Assembly: GCF_001718415.1 (NCBI RefSeq) | Contig: NZ_CP013377.1 | Span: forward strand, 2,108,001 to 2,172,000 | DNA length: 64,000 bases | Direction of reading: 5' to 3' | From: Burkholderia pseudomultivorans | Lineage (GTDB): Bacteria; Pseudomonadota; Gammaproteobacteria; Burkholderiales; Burkholderiaceae | Part shown: positions 36,462 through 46,109 of the stretch, one piece after another | How positions within the stretch are numbered: position 1 is the first letter of the stretch | Layout: the number at the start of each line of letters is the position of its first letter | Translations under genes and position numbers: made by a program | The notes under the pieces: model-generated | Told to the model about the DNA's origin: nothing | Database searches by the model: none | What the model saw: the letters and a program-made list of their open reading frames with translations, nothing else

Positions 36462-36806
36462 TCAACGACCCTTGTAGATCGGGGCGTCGTCAGCGATACG
36501 CTTGACTTGCCAGCCGGTCTTGGCCTTGGCCGGAGCGCCGGATTCCTGCGCAGCGGCCGGTTGCGCGCCGTAGCCGGTCGTGTCGGCGGCGGCGACGTTC
36601 TGTTGCGGATTCAGGCGCGCTTCAGCAGCCAGGATGCCTTCCGGGTAGTTCGTGCGGTCGCTGCCGAGCTTGTAGCCAGCTTGTTGCAGGGCGGCCAGCT
36701 CGGCCTTGACCTGCGCGCGCGTGACAGGCGCGTTCTGTTGGGCGAACGACACGGCGGGGACGGCGAGAACGGCAGCTGCAGCGAACGTTGCGATCAGCGA
36801 TTTCAT
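36462..36806 (-). CDS. DUF4148 family periplasmic protein
   Basis: 114 residues with a clear signal peptide (cleavage near VSFAQQ). The mature part begins APVTRAQVKAELAALQQAGYKLGSDRTNYPEGILAAEARLN, the DUF4148 signature, followed by an Ala/Gln-rich tail. This family is expanded in Burkholderiales and has no known function. The ribosome site GGAGGT is strong, so abundant expression is plausible. Monocistronic, with its own terminator. Confidence 0.88.
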   Translation of the reverse strand: MKSLIATFAAAAVLAVPAVSFAQQNAPVTRAQVKAELAALQQAGYKLGSDRTNYPEGILAAEARLNPQQNVAAADTTGYGAQPAAAQESGAPAKAKTGWQVKRIADDAPIYKGR

Positions 36807-36919
36807 GATGACCTCCGAGATTTTTTTGCTCCGCCGCACACACCATGTCTGCAGCGATGGAACAGAGTTTAGTCTCGCGATCACCTAGGGAAAACCATGA
36901 AAGAACGAAAACACTGTTT

Positions 36920-36941
36920 CCCGGAAGCCAACAATTCCGGG
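36920..36941 (-). terminator. Candidate terminator of gnd
   Basis: CCCGGAA (36920-36926) and TTCCGGG (36935-36941) form a 7-bp stem 66 bp past the gnd stop; AACAGTGTTTTCG follows on the minus strand, a weak U-rich run. Confidence 0.5.
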
Positions 36942-37006
36942 ATCCGGCACCGAAAAACCCTACTCAAAGAATAGAATTTCGCAACAATGCCGGTCTCGCA
37001 CGGCCC

Positions 37007-38419
37007 TTACGACCAGTTCGCGTGGAAGCTGCCCGGCTTGTCGGTGCGCTCGAACGTGTGCGCGCCGAAGAAGTCGCGCTGCGCCTGCACAAGATTCGCC
37101 GGCAGCCGCTCGGAGCGGTAGCTGTCGAAATACGCGACCGCCGATGCGAACGCCGGCACCGGCACGCCGGCCTTCACCGCGGCGATCACGACGTCGCGCA
37201 GCGACGCCTGGTACTTCGCGGCGATGTCCTGGAAGTACGGGTCGAGCAGCAGGTTCGCGAGCGCCGCGTCGTTTGCATAGGCGTCGGTGATCTTCTGCAG
37301 GAAGCGCGCACGGATGATGCAGCCCGCGCGGAAGATCTTCGCGATCGTCCCGAGGTCGAGGTTCCAGCCGTATTCCTGCGACGCCGTGCGCAGCTGCGCG
37401 AAGCCCTGCGCGTACGAAATCACCTTGCTCAGGTACAGCGCGCGGCGCACCGCCTCGATGAACGCGGCGCGATCGCCGTCGAACGGCGCGGCGGCCGGGC
37501 CCGACAGGATCTTGCTGGCCGCGACGCGCTCGGTCTTCAGCGACGACAGCACGCGCGCGAACACCGACTCGGTGATCAGCGGCAGCGGCACGCCGAGATC
37601 CAGCGCGTTCTGGCTCGTCCACTTGCCGGTGCCCTTCTGCGCGGCGCGATCGAGGATCACGTCGACCAGGTACTTGCCGGTTTCGTCGTCCTTCTTGCCG
37701 AAGATCTTCGACGTGATCTCGATCAGGTAACTGTCGAGCTCGCCCTGATTCCACTCGGTGTACACCGCGCCGAGTTCCTCGTTCGTCAGGCCCGCGACCT
37801 GCTTCAGCACCGCATAGCTCTCGGCGATCAGCTGCATGTCGCCGTATTCGATGCCGTTGTGGACCATCTTCACGTAGTGGCCCGCGCCGTCCGGGCCCAT
37901 GTATGCGACGCACGGCTCGCCGTCCGACGGCGCCTTCGCGGCGATCTGCTTGAGGATCGGCTCGACCAGGTCGTACGCGTCGCGCTGGCCGCCGGGCATG
38001 ATCGACGGGCCGTGCAGCGCGCCCTCCTCGCCGCCCGACACGCCGGTGCCGATGAAGTGCAGGCCCGACTGCGCGAGTTCCTGGTTGCGGCGGATCGTGT
38101 CGGTGAAATGCGTGTTGCCGCCGTCGATCAGCACGTCGCCCTTCTCGAGCAGCGGCTTGAGCGACGCGATCGTCGCGTCGGTCGCTTCGCCGGCCTTCAC
38201 CATCATCAGGATCCGGCGCGGCGTTTCGAGCGACGCGACGAATTCCTCGAGCGTATAGGTCGGCACCAGATTGCGGCCGGGGAATTCGGCGATCAGTTCG
38301 TCGGTTTTCTCGCGGCTGCGGTTGTACACCGACACCGCATAACCGCGGCTCTCGATATTGAGTGCGAGATTGCGGCCCATCACCGCGAGCCCGATCACAC
38401 CGATTGCTTGTTTGCCCAT
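37007..38419 (-). CDS. gnd: 6-phosphogluconate dehydrogenase (decarboxylating)
   Basis: 470 residues; converts 6-phosphogluconate to ribulose 5-phosphate with NADP reduction in the oxidative pentose phosphate pathway. N-terminal NADP fold [13 protein letters not shown] with [10 protein letters not shown], substrate motif [21 protein letters not shown], the [17 protein letters not shown] helix carrying the catalytic Lys, and [14 protein letters not shown] are all typical. Length matches the E. coli enzyme. It is a single gene; the following methyltransferase gene lies upstream on the same strand, 97 bp away. Confidence 0.98.
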   Translation of the reverse strand: MGKQAIGVIGLAVMGRNLALNIESRGYAVSVYNRSREKTDELIAEFPGRNLVPTYTLEEFVASLETPRRILMMVKAGEATDATIASLKPLLEKGDVLIDGGNTHFTDTIRRNQELAQSGLHFIGTGVSGGEEGALHGPSIMPGGQRDAYDLVEPILKQIAAKAPSDGEPCVAYMGPDGAGHYVKMVHNGIEYGDMQLIAESYAVLKQVAGLTNEELGAVYTEWNQGELDSYLIEITSKIFGKKDDETGKYLVDVILDRAAQKGTGKWTSQNALDLGVPLPLITESVFARVLSSLKTERVAASKILSGPAAAPFDGDRAAFIEAVRRALYLSKVISYAQGFAQLRTASQEYGWNLDLGTIAKIFRAGCIIRARFLQKITDAYANDAALANLLLDPYFQDIAAKYQASLRDVVIAAVKAGVPVPAFASAVAYFDSYRSERLPANLVQAQRDFFGAHTFERTDKPGSFHANWS

Positions 38420-38516
38420 TAGTCAATTCTCCGGAAAAAACGGGGCGCGACCCGAGCCGGGCCGCGCGCACAGGCGAAAGGATAGTGGAAAGCCGGCCGC
38501 GATGCGCGCCGGCGTG

Positions 38517-39158
38517 TCATTGCTCCGCGTGCGGCAGGCGCCGGAACGCGACGCTCAGGTTGTTGGCCGGCATCTCGACGACCTCGATGCAGTCGAGCCC
38601 GCGATCGAGGCCGAGCGCGACGACCGTCTCGAGATCGCGCACGCCCCACGCCGGGTCGCGGCTGCGCAGCTGCGCGTCGAAGGCCGCGTTCGACGGCGCC
38701 GTGTGACGCCCTTCGCGTCGATACGGGCCGTACAGGAACAGGACGCCGCCGGGCCGCAGCACGCGCGCGGCGCCCGCGAACAGCGCTTCGGTGCAGGCCC
38801 ACGGCGAGATATGGATCATGTTGATGCAGACGATCGCATCGAACGGCCCGGCGGGCCACGATGCGTCGCGCACATCGAACGCGAGCGGCGCGTCGACGTT
38901 CGCGACGCCCGCGTGCGCGATCCACGCGGCGACCGAACGCCGTGCCTGCGCGTCCGGATCGCTCGGCTGCCAGCGCAGCGCCGGCAGCGCATGCGCGAAA
39001 TGGACGACGTGCTGGCCGGTGCCGCTCGCGATTTCGAGCACGCGGCCGCTGGCCGGCAGCACGCGGCGCAATACGTCGAGGATCGGCCCGCGATTGCGCT
39101 CGGCCGCGGGCGCCGACAGTCGTTCGGACGGATCGGGAGACGACGTCGCGCCGCTCAT
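38517..39158 (-). CDS. DUF938 family SAM-dependent methyltransferase
   Basis: 213 residues. Motif I VLEIASGTGQHVVHFA, FDAIVCINMIHISPW (motif post-II region) and LRPGGVLFLYGPYRR place it in the DUF938 branch of class I methyltransferases, whose substrate is unknown. Its ATG overlaps the stop codon of the sirtuin gene (ATGA), so the two are translationally coupled; that partnership is the only clue to its role. The start is fixed by the overlap. Confidence 0.88.
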   Translation of the reverse strand: MSGATSSPDPSERLSAPAAERNRGPILDVLRRVLPASGRVLEIASGTGQHVVHFAHALPALRWQPSDPDAQARRSVAAWIAHAGVANVDAPLAFDVRDASWPAGPFDAIVCINMIHISPWACTEALFAGAARVLRPGGVLFLYGPYRREGRHTAPSNAAFDAQLRSRDPAWGVRDLETVVALGLDRGLDCIEVVEMPANNLSVAFRRLPHAEQ

Positions 39159-40051
39159 GATGCATGCTCCGCCGCATCGTTGGGGAGGCCCAGCCGTGCG
39201 TTCAGCGCATCGAGCACGGGCGCGCAGTGCGCTTCGACCTTCAGCGCCAGCATCGGGTCGGCGCGCGTATGGCCGAGATTGAGCGCGGCGATCGGCTTGT
39301 GCTGCGCCTGCGCCCAGACGCAGAAGCGATAGCCGGAATACACCATCAGCGACGAACCGACGACGAGCAGCGCATCGGCCGCGTCGAGCGCCTGCGACGC
39401 CAGCGCGACGCGCTCGCGCGGCACGTTCTCGCCGAAGAACACGACGGCCGGCTTCAGCAGGCCGCCGCACGCGGGACATGCCGGGATGCGGAAGGTGTCG
39501 AGCGCGGCCCATTCGAGATGCGCATCGCCGTCGGCGGCCGGTTCGGCCTGCGCGCCGAGCAGCTCGGGGTTGTCCGCTTCGAGCACGGCCTGGATCGCCG
39601 CGCGTTCGTGATGCGCACCGCAGTCGAGGCAGGTAACGCCGTTGATGCCGCCGTGCAGTTCGATCACGTCGCCGCTGCCGGCGCGCTGGTGCAGCCCGTC
39701 GACGTTCTGCGTGACGAGCCGCTCGATGCGCCCCGCGCGACCGAGCCGCGCCAGCGCGGCGTGCGAGCGGTTCGGCTGCGCGCGGCCGACGACCGGCCAG
39801 CCGATCATGCTGCGCGCCCAGTAGCGCCGCCGCGCCGCGTCGGAGCCGAGGAATTCGTGGAGCTGGATCGGTGGCGAGCGCATCCATTGGCCGTTGCGGT
39901 CGCGATAGCCGGGGATGCCGGAGTCGGTGCTGATGCCCGCGCCGGTCAGCACGAACAGGCGCGGATGACGTTCGACGAAGGCGTGCAGCGCATCGAGCGC
40001 GGACGGATCGGCCGGAACGGATGAGGGATCGTGCAAGGCGGTATCGTTCAT
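39155..40051 (-). CDS. Sir2-family NAD-dependent protein deacylase
   Basis: 298 residues. NAD motif LTGAGISTDSGIPGYRD, catalytic region TQNVDGLHQRAG with ELHG (catalytic His), and four zinc cysteines (CLDCGAHH and CPACGG) with FFGENVP and VVGSSLMVYSG. The structure matches SIRT4-like class II bacterial sirtuins, which remove acyl groups from lysines. ATG 40051 is the domain start; no strong SD is seen. It heads a two-gene unit with the DUF938 methyltransferase. A minus-strand terminator sits about 110 bp upstream. Confidence 0.93.
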   Translation of the reverse strand: MNDTALHDPSSVPADPSALDALHAFVERHPRLFVLTGAGISTDSGIPGYRDRNGQWMRSPPIQLHEFLGSDAARRRYWARSMIGWPVVGRAQPNRSHAALARLGRAGRIERLVTQNVDGLHQRAGSGDVIELHGGINGVTCLDCGAHHERAAIQAVLEADNPELLGAQAEPAADGDAHLEWAALDTFRIPACPACGGLLKPAVVFFGENVPRERVALASQALDAADALLVVGSSLMVYSGYRFCVWAQAQHKPIAALNLGHTRADPMLALKVEAHCAPVLDALNARLGLPNDAAEHAS

Positions 40052-40161
40052 GACGGCGGCGCGTGAGCGGAGTGCGCCGGCAGGTCGCGCCGCTGCGCGA
40101 GCGGCCGGCACGCCAGCACATGATACAGAACGGCGTGCGATCGGGCGGGCGCCGCCGCTGC

Positions 40162-40197
40162 AAAAAAGACGCCCGACCGCTGCGCAGCGGTCGGGCG
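40162..40197 (-). terminator. Strong minus-strand intrinsic terminator without a coding gene upstream
   Basis: 40170-40197 is a perfect 28-bp palindrome (arms CGCCCGACCGCTGC and complement) followed on the minus strand by GT then TTTTTT. It would end a transcript coming from the right, yet no convincing gene lies there before 41031. Confidence 0.8.
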
Positions 40198-40206
40198 CTT
40201 CAACAA

Positions 40207-40231
40207 TTGATCCATCGGGGTAGTGGATCAA
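40207..40231. repeat. Inverted repeat TTGATCCA-N9-TGGATCAA
   Basis: Exact 8-bp arms at 40207-40214 and 40224-40231, nine bases beside the terminator stem. It could be a second hairpin at the 3' end of a small RNA or a protein binding site. Confidence 0.6.
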
Positions 40232-41031
40232 CTGACTACACGACTGCGTTGCCGCGTCCGCCCGCACATGCCGGCGGACGATCCCTGGGGCAACCCCCGC
40301 TGACCGGTCCCGGTGTCGCGCCTGTCGCCGCGCCGTCGGCCCGGTCCTCCCTCGCGTCGCGCATCGGCGCCGGCACGCAATGCCGCACGCGCCCGGGGCG
40401 CACGGCAGGCGCGCGCAGCGCGCGACGGCAAGACGGTCCGGAAGACGTGCGTGCCCGTTTGCGCGCGCCCGCGGGGATATCCCCGATGGCCGACCGGCAC
40501 CTGTCGGCCTCGTGCGTCACGCATGCACGTCAACGTCCAGAAAGAACCCGAGTGTTCGGATCGAACTGAATGCCGCGCGCTCACGTCGCCGCGCATGACG
40601 GCGAAGCGAACACCCGGGCAGGTCGGCGATTCATGTTTGCAACACGGTAGGTTGCGATGCGGTGTGTTTTCATTCTGTTGTCCCCGTCTCAGATGCGTCC
40701 GACCTACTGAAGCGGCTGCCGGCAACACTGCGCCGGCGCTCGCGCTCATGGCGCAGACAGACATGCAAGGAGCGCACCATGCATCGCGGCGCAAGGCCAT
40801 GCGGCCGGTCGCAACGGCCGTGGCGCACCTCGCGCGCCGCGAACGTTTCGAAACTGAAACGGGCGCGAGGGCTGCGCGATCGTCGGCGGCCGGGCCGGCC
40901 CGGTCGCTGCGCCGACTCCCGGCGCAACGGAGCGAGCGCCGGGCCGTTGCATCGGCGCGGCAGCGCGGGCCCATCGAGTCCGCTTACAATTGCCCCACGC
41001 CGCCACGCCCGACTCATCTCTGCCTCGACGC

Positions 41032-41778
41032 ATGCTCAACGACCAAGACTGGCTCGATATCGACTATCGCACGCTGTTCCGGCTGCGCGACGACACCGGC
41101 TCGGCGCAGCGCCGGATCGAACGCGAGAACGACCCCGACCGTTCGCCCGGGCCGCGCTTCTGGCTCGGCGGATGCGCAAGCGGCAACCTGTGCGGCGTAC
41201 GCGCCGATGTGCGCGACGACATCGCCGCCGAGCTGGCGCGCGTCGCCGCGAGCGAGCCGCCGTTCTTCGATCGCGCAACGCCCGCCCATCTCGACCGCTA
41301 TCTGCATCTGCTCGCGCCCGTCGAGCACTGGAACGTCGGGCTCGTCTACGCGCTGCCGCACGCGCTGCGCTGCGACGCCGGTGCGGGCGTCGCGCTGATC
41401 GACGGCGACAGCGACGCGGGGCGGCAGCTGCGCGAATCGCTGGCGACGCACGGCATGCCCGCAGGATTGCATTCGATGGGTTTTCGCGGCGTCGACGATC
41501 TGTGGTCGCCATGGTGCGCGGCCGTCGTCGGCGGCGAGGTCGCGTCGGTCGCGTTCGCCGCGCGGCTGTCCGACGTCGGTGCGGAACTCGGCGTCGCGAC
41601 GGCGCCCGCGTTTCGCGGACGCGGGCTCGCGGCCGCCGTCACGGAGGGCTGGTCGCGACTGCCGTCGCTACGCACGCGCACGCTGTTCTACAGCACCGAC
41701 CGCGACAACCTTGCCTCGCGGCGTGTCGCGGCGCGCCTCGGCCTCGCGTTGCGCGGCACGACGCTGCGCATCGCGTAG
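41032..41778 (+). CDS. GNAT family N-acetyltransferase
   Basis: 248 residues. The C-terminal half is the GNAT fold: GVATAPAFRGRGLAAAVTEGW is acetyl-CoA motif A (R/QxxGxG/A) and TLFYSTDRDNLASRRVAARLGL is motif B. The N-terminal half (about 1-130) is a distinct, substrate-specific region with no recognised domain. ATG 41032 is preferred; TTG 40990 is an alternative start. Followed 86 bp later by the SMR transporter on the same strand. Substrate unknown. Confidence 0.82.
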   Translation: MLNDQDWLDIDYRTLFRLRDDTGSAQRRIERENDPDRSPGPRFWLGGCASGNLCGVRADVRDDIAAELARVAASEPPFFDRATPAHLDRYLHLLAPVEHWNVGLVYALPHALRCDAGAGVALIDGDSDAGRQLRESLATHGMPAGLHSMGFRGVDDLWSPWCAAVVGGEVASVAFAARLSDVGAELGVATAPAFRGRGLAAAVTEGWSRLPSLRTRTLFYSTDRDNLASRRVAARLGLALRGTTLRIA

Positions 41779-41864
41779 CGTCGCCGGATTCGACGCATCC
41801 CGACGCGACTTTCGGACGACGCGCCGGCAGGCTTCACGATACCGTCCGACTGGAGGGCTCGCCG

Positions 41865-42209
41865 ATGATCGCCGTTTCCGGTTCGATCGCCGCATGGGCG
41901 ATCGTGCTCGCGTCGGGATTGCTGGAGATCGTCTTCTCGGTCTCGATGAAGCTGTCCGACAGCTACACGAAACTCGTGCCCGGCGCGATCTCGATCGTCG
42001 CGGCCGTGGCAAGCGTATGGCTGATGAGCCTCACGCTGAACGTACTGCCGCTCGGCACCGCCTATGCGGTCTGGGCCGGCATCGGCGCGGCCGGTACCGC
42101 GGCGGTCGGCATCGTCTGGTTCCACGAACCCGCGGCCGCCGGGCGGCTGCTGTGCATGGCGCTCGTCGTCGCGGGCATCGTCGGCCTGCAGTGGCAGGAA
42201 CGTGCGTGA
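41865..42209 (+). CDS. SMR family transporter, SugE/Gdx-like
   Basis: 114 residues, four transmembrane helices. Glu in GLLEIVFSVSMKLSD is the conserved proton/substrate carboxylate; LNVLPLGTAYAVWAGIGAAGTAAVG is the Gdx-like helix 3. This sub-type exports guanidinium (Gdx) rather than the large aromatic cations of EmrE, judged from the LPLGTAYAVW pattern, but substrate is inferred. TGGAGGG gives a strong ribosome site. No clear guanidine riboswitch precedes it. Confidence 0.88.
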   Translation: MIAVSGSIAAWAIVLASGLLEIVFSVSMKLSDSYTKLVPGAISIVAAVASVWLMSLTLNVLPLGTAYAVWAGIGAAGTAAVGIVWFHEPAAAGRLLCMALVVAGIVGLQWQERA

Positions 42210-42297
42210 AGCGTCGATCACCGCCACCCACGTACGCACGACCCATCACCCCCAAACCGGCGCACGCGTTCGCTGCGCCCTGCTACCCGGGCATGCA

Positions 42298-43257
42298 ATG
42301 ACCTCATCCCCCCGCAACCGTTCCGACATCGCGCATCGCGTCTTCTCCGCCGGCCGGCTGTCGATCGGACTGACGCTGCCGCTGCTGCGCAGCGGCGATA
42401 TCGTCGCGGATTTCAACGAGCAGGTCGAACTCGCGGCGCTCGCGGATGCGCTCGGCTTTCGCGCGCTGTGGGTGCGCGACGTGCCGCTGAACAGCGCCGA
42501 CTACCCCGATCCGGTCGGCCATCTCGACCCGTGGGTGCTGCTCGGTGCGCTGGCGGCGCGCACGCAACGCATCGCGCTCGCCAGCGGCGCGATCGTGCTG
42601 CCGCTGCGCCATCCGCTGCACATCGCGAAAGGGGCGCTGTCGGTCGCGACGCTGTCGCGCGGACGTTTCATCCTCGGTCTCGGATCCGGCGACCGGCCGC
42701 CCGAATATGCGGCCTTCGGCGTCGACGCCGACACGCGGCGCGAACGCTATCGGCGCCACTGGGAAGTCGTCGCGAGCGCGCTCGGCGTACCGTCGCGCGT
42801 GCTGCCCGACGCGGCGCCGCCCGATGCGCCCGAATTCGCGTTGCTGCCGGCCGGCGCCGAGCCAGTTCCGCTGCTCGCGGTCGGTTCCGGCGGACAGAGC
42901 GTCGACTGGATCGCCCGCCACTCGCTCGGCTGGCTCACGTATCACCGCGATCCCGATACGCAGCGTGCGCGCCACTCGATGTGGCGCGCGGCCGTCGACC
43001 GCCTCGCATCGCCAGCGTTTCGCGCGTTCGGCGTGGCGATGCGGCTCGATCTCGATGCGAATCCCGATGCACCGCCCACCGCCTTGCCGCTCGGCTATGC
43101 AACCGGGCGGCGCGCGTTGATCGGGCTGTTGCAGGACATGCGCGCGGCCGGCGTGCATCATGTGACGCTGAATCTGCATGCGGATCGTCCCGTACGCGAG
43201 GTCATCGAGGAGATCGCCGCGCATGTGTTGCCGGCGTTTCATGACGAACCGGCGTGA
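42298..43257 (+). CDS. LLM class (luciferase-like) flavin oxidoreductase
   Basis: 319 residues with a luciferase-like TIM barrel: LADALGFRALWVRDVPL, TQRIALASGAIVLPLRHPLHIAKGALSVATLSRGRFILGLGSGD and a C-terminal LQDMRAAGVHHVTLNLH. Probably FMN-dependent and similar to the TIGR03571-type oxidoreductases. ATG 42298 is chosen; the SD is poor. It is 88 bp after the SMR gene and on the same strand. Substrate unknown. Confidence 0.85.
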   Translation: MTSSPRNRSDIAHRVFSAGRLSIGLTLPLLRSGDIVADFNEQVELAALADALGFRALWVRDVPLNSADYPDPVGHLDPWVLLGALAARTQRIALASGAIVLPLRHPLHIAKGALSVATLSRGRFILGLGSGDRPPEYAAFGVDADTRRERYRRHWEVVASALGVPSRVLPDAAPPDAPEFALLPAGAEPVPLLAVGSGGQSVDWIARHSLGWLTYHRDPDTQRARHSMWRAAVDRLASPAFRAFGVAMRLDLDANPDAPPTALPLGYATGRRALIGLLQDMRAAGVHHVTLNLHADRPVREVIEEIAAHVLPAFHDEPA

Positions 43258-43555
43258 TCGATCAGGAATGCGAAGACGTTGCGTTCGCCGGAACGATGCC
43301 GGCGGAGCACGGTTCGTGCCTGCCGATGCGCATTGATTGCGTCGGCACCCCGCAGGCCGCCGATACCTTACGAACCGACAGGAACGACTGTTGACTGACA
43401 GCCCGGCCGACAGTCTGCGTCGGACATCCGCGCGATCGGCCGTCGATGCGCGAACAGTCAGGCGCTCGATGCACGCGCATCGCGGCGCCGAGCCACGATA
43501 CGAAAAGCCCCGCCCGCAGATTCGTCTGCGGAACTATTCGGTTCGAGCCGGGATC

Positions 43556-46060
43556 ATGTTAACTTCCGTCCATCGTCCAGCTCGGCGGGCCGCGCGCCGA
43601 TGTGCGCCCGCATGCCAACTCATGCGACATATCCTCCTCGGCTGGCTGCTTGCCGCCGTCGTCACGGCCGCCCACGCGGCCGCTGCTGCACCGGCCGCCG
43701 CGTCGGCCGCTTCCGGCGCCGAACCCGCGCTGACACCGCAACAGGCCCGGCAGGCGCTTGCCGTGCTGGAAAATCCGCACCAGCGCGAACAGGTCGAAAC
43801 GACGCTGCGTGCGATCGCCGCCGTCGGCGTATTGAGCACGCCCGCGGTCGCGGCGAGCGACGCGGCTGCGGCGAGCGCGGCCTCGGCGGCCGCCGCACCG
43901 GCCGCGCTGACGTCGAACGGACTCGCGTCGATGCTGGTCCGCCAAGGCTCGCACTGGGCCGTCAGCATCGGCAATGCGCTGAGGGAGTCGCTGCACTCGC
44001 TGCTCGATGTCGGCTCGGTCGGCAACTGGTGGCGCGACAAGCTGGTGCGCGCCGACGCACGCGCGGACCTCGCGCATGCACTGTGGATCATCGTCGCCGT
44101 GCTGGCGCCCGCGTTCGTCGGCGAATGGCTCGCGCGACGCCTGCTGCGGCGCGCGCTGGCCGCGCTGGCCGCACGCCGCGCCGGCACGTCGCGCCCGAAC
44201 GCAGCGGGCCCACACACTCCTGACGACGACGATGCGCCGCACCCGGACGACGCCCCGCCGCCCGGCTCGCCCGACGCCACGCCATCGTCGTCGCAAGGCC
44301 GCGGTCACGCGCGACGCCACAGCACGCTGCTGCACCGCATGCCGCGCGCGCTCATCAGCCTCGTGCTGCGCGCGGTGCCGCTGCTCGTCTTCGTCGGCGT
44401 CGCGGGCCTGGCGATGTCGGTGGTCGCCGACGCCGGCACGCCGGCCGAGGCTGCGCTCGAAGCGCTGATCGACATCTACGTAATCTGCCGGCTGATCACG
44501 ATCGTCAGCCGGCTGTTCTTCCAGCCCGACGCGCGGCAACTGCGGCTGTTGCATATCAGCGACGCATGGGCCCGCTTTGCGCAGCGCTCGATTGCGCGCA
44601 TCGTGATCGTCGTCGGCGCGTGCACGGCCGCGACCGAGATCGCCGCGAACTTCGGTCTCAGCGAGGCAGGCCACGTCGCGTTGCTGAAGGCCGTCGCATT
44701 GATCGGACACGTGATGATCTCGGTGCTGATCCTGCAGTGCCGCCGTCCGGTGGCCGCGCGGATTCGCGCGACCGGCGACGACCGGCCGACGTTCGCGGTC
44801 GTCCGCAACGCGCTCGCGGATGCGTGGGCGCCCGTATCGGTGTTCGTCGTGATGGCGCTGTGGTTCGTGTGGGCGCTCGACGTGCACAACGGCTACCGCG
44901 TGCTGATCACGCTCGGCGGACGCTCGATCGCGGTGATGATCGCGATGCGGATGGTGTCGATCGTCGTGTTCGGCGCGCTGGCGCGGCTGTTCCAGCAGCG
45001 CGACGACGACCGCACGCTGGTCCATCTCCATGCGTACCGCTACTACCCGCTGCTGCGCCAGATCGTATCGGCCGTCATCGCCATCGTGACCGTCACGCTG
45101 CTGCTGCAGATCTGGGGCGTGCCGGTGTTCCGCGCGTTCCAGACCGGCACGATCGGCCACCGGCTCGCGTCGGCGCTCGTGACGATCGCGATCGCCGCGG
45201 TCGTCGCGCTCGTCGTCTGGGAGGCCGCGAACATCGCGATCGAACGGCGCCTGCAGCGCTGGACCCGCGAAGGCAACTTCGTGCGCGCCGCGCGGCTGCG
45301 CACGCTGCTGCCGATGCTGCGCACGCTGCTGTTCGTGATGATCGCGCTCGTCGTCGTGCTGACCGGGCTCAGCGAAATCGGCGTGAACGTCGGCCCGCTG
45401 CTCGCGGGCGCCAGCATCTTCGGCGTCGCGCTCGGCTTCGGGTCGCAGAAGCTCGTGCAGGATTTCATCACCGGGATCTTCCTGCTGATGGAAAACGCGA
45501 TGCAGGTCGGCGACTGGGTCACGCTCGCCGGCGTATCGGGCACCGTCGAATACCTGTCGATCCGCACCGTGCGGCTGCGCGGCGGCGACGGCTCGCTGTA
45601 CACGATTCCGTTCAGCTCGGTCACCACCGTCAACAACACCAATCGCGGGCTCGGCAACGCGGCCGTCAAGGTCAGCATCGCGTACGGCGAGGACATCGAC
45701 CTCGCGGTCGCGACGCTCAAGGAAATCGGCGCGGCGCTGCGCGAGGATCCGAAATACCAGGACGGCATCCTGTCGGACTTCAGCTACTGGGGTATCGATC
45801 AGGTCGACGGCGCGGCGATCGCGCTCGCGGGACAGGTGCAGTGCAAGGACTCGGCGCGCTGGGGCGTGCAGCGCGAATTCAACCGGCGGATCGCGGAGAC
45901 GTTCCGTGAGCGCGGGATCCGGATCGCGAATCCGCAGCGCAGCGTCGTCGCGTATGAGGCGGGGCCGCCGCCGAGCGACAGCGGCGACGCTGACGGCAGC
46001 GCCGCAGAGACGGCAGCGCAGCAGCAGCCAGCCGGTGAACCGACGCGCAAGCCCGACTGA
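43556..46060 (+). CDS. MscS-type mechanosensitive channel (YbiO-like)
   Basis: 834 residues: a signal-like N-terminus, an Ala-rich periplasmic part, a charged Asp/Pro-rich cytoplasmic loop (PHTPDDDDAPHPDDAPPP), then about ten hydrophobic helices and the MscS core. The pore-lining helix ASIFGVALGFGSQKLVQDFITGIFLLMEN and the beta domain VGDWVTLAGVSGTVEYLSIRTVRLRGGDG are typical. It releases solutes on hypo-osmotic shock in the inner membrane. Start is uncertain: ATG 43556 with a weak SD, or ATG 43622 (MRHILLGWLLAAVV) giving a shorter signal peptide. Confidence 0.87.
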   Translation: MLTSVHRPARRAARRCAPACQLMRHILLGWLLAAVVTAAHAAAAAPAAASAASGAEPALTPQQARQALAVLENPHQREQVETTLRAIAAVGVLSTPAVAASDAAAASAASAAAAPAALTSNGLASMLVRQGSHWAVSIGNALRESLHSLLDVGSVGNWWRDKLVRADARADLAHALWIIVAVLAPAFVGEWLARRLLRRALAALAARRAGTSRPNAAGPHTPDDDDAPHPDDAPPPGSPDATPSSSQGRGHARRHSTLLHRMPRALISLVLRAVPLLVFVGVAGLAMSVVADAGTPAEAALEALIDIYVICRLITIVSRLFFQPDARQLRLLHISDAWARFAQRSIARIVIVVGACTAATEIAANFGLSEAGHVALLKAVALIGHVMISVLILQCRRPVAARIRATGDDRPTFAVVRNALADAWAPVSVFVVMALWFVWALDVHNGYRVLITLGGRSIAVMIAMRMVSIVVFGALARLFQQRDDDRTLVHLHAYRYYPLLRQIVSAVIAIVTVTLLLQIWGVPVFRAFQTGTIGHRLASALVTIAIAAVVALVVWEAANIAIERRLQRWTREGNFVRAARLRTLLPMLRTLLFVMIALVVVLTGLSEIGVNVGPLLAGASIFGVALGFGSQKLVQDFITGIFLLMENAMQVGDWVTLAGVSGTVEYLSIRTVRLRGGDGSLYTIPFSSVTTVNNTNRGLGNAAVKVSIAYGEDIDLAVATLKEIGAALREDPKYQDGILSDFSYWGIDQVDGAAIALAGQVQCKDSARWGVQREFNRRIAETFRERGIRIANPQRSVVAYEAGPPPSDSGDADGSAAETAAQQQPAGEPTRKPD

Positions 46061-46109
46061 GATGCGCAGGCATGGGCCGGCGCCGTGCCAGCCCGCTGGC
46101 AATGCGCGC

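Larger units (their letters stand above)
40052..41031. other. 980-bp interval with no convincing gene
   Basis: Between the leftward sirtuin gene and the rightward GNAT gene. Reading frames are Arg-rich with rare AGG codons and no family similarity. It does hold structure: an orphan minus-strand terminator (40162-40197), a nearby inverted repeat (40207-40231), and a lower-GC patch around 40630-40690. A minus-strand 25-codon frame with ATG at 40667 is too short to support. Possible non-coding transcript, see findings. Confidence 0.5.

Noticed and set aside
40236..40520. 94-codon minus-strand frame next to the orphan terminator
   Set aside because: It is very Arg-rich, uses rare AGG codons, has no ribosome site and no family resemblance. 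Treated as non-coding.
41779..41864. Possible guanidine riboswitch before the SMR gene
   Set aside because: Two ACGA motifs and a TCGGAC/GTCCGA pair are present, but the two ACGR-loop hairpins of the guanidine-II class and the guanidine-III pseudoknot cannot be drawn.
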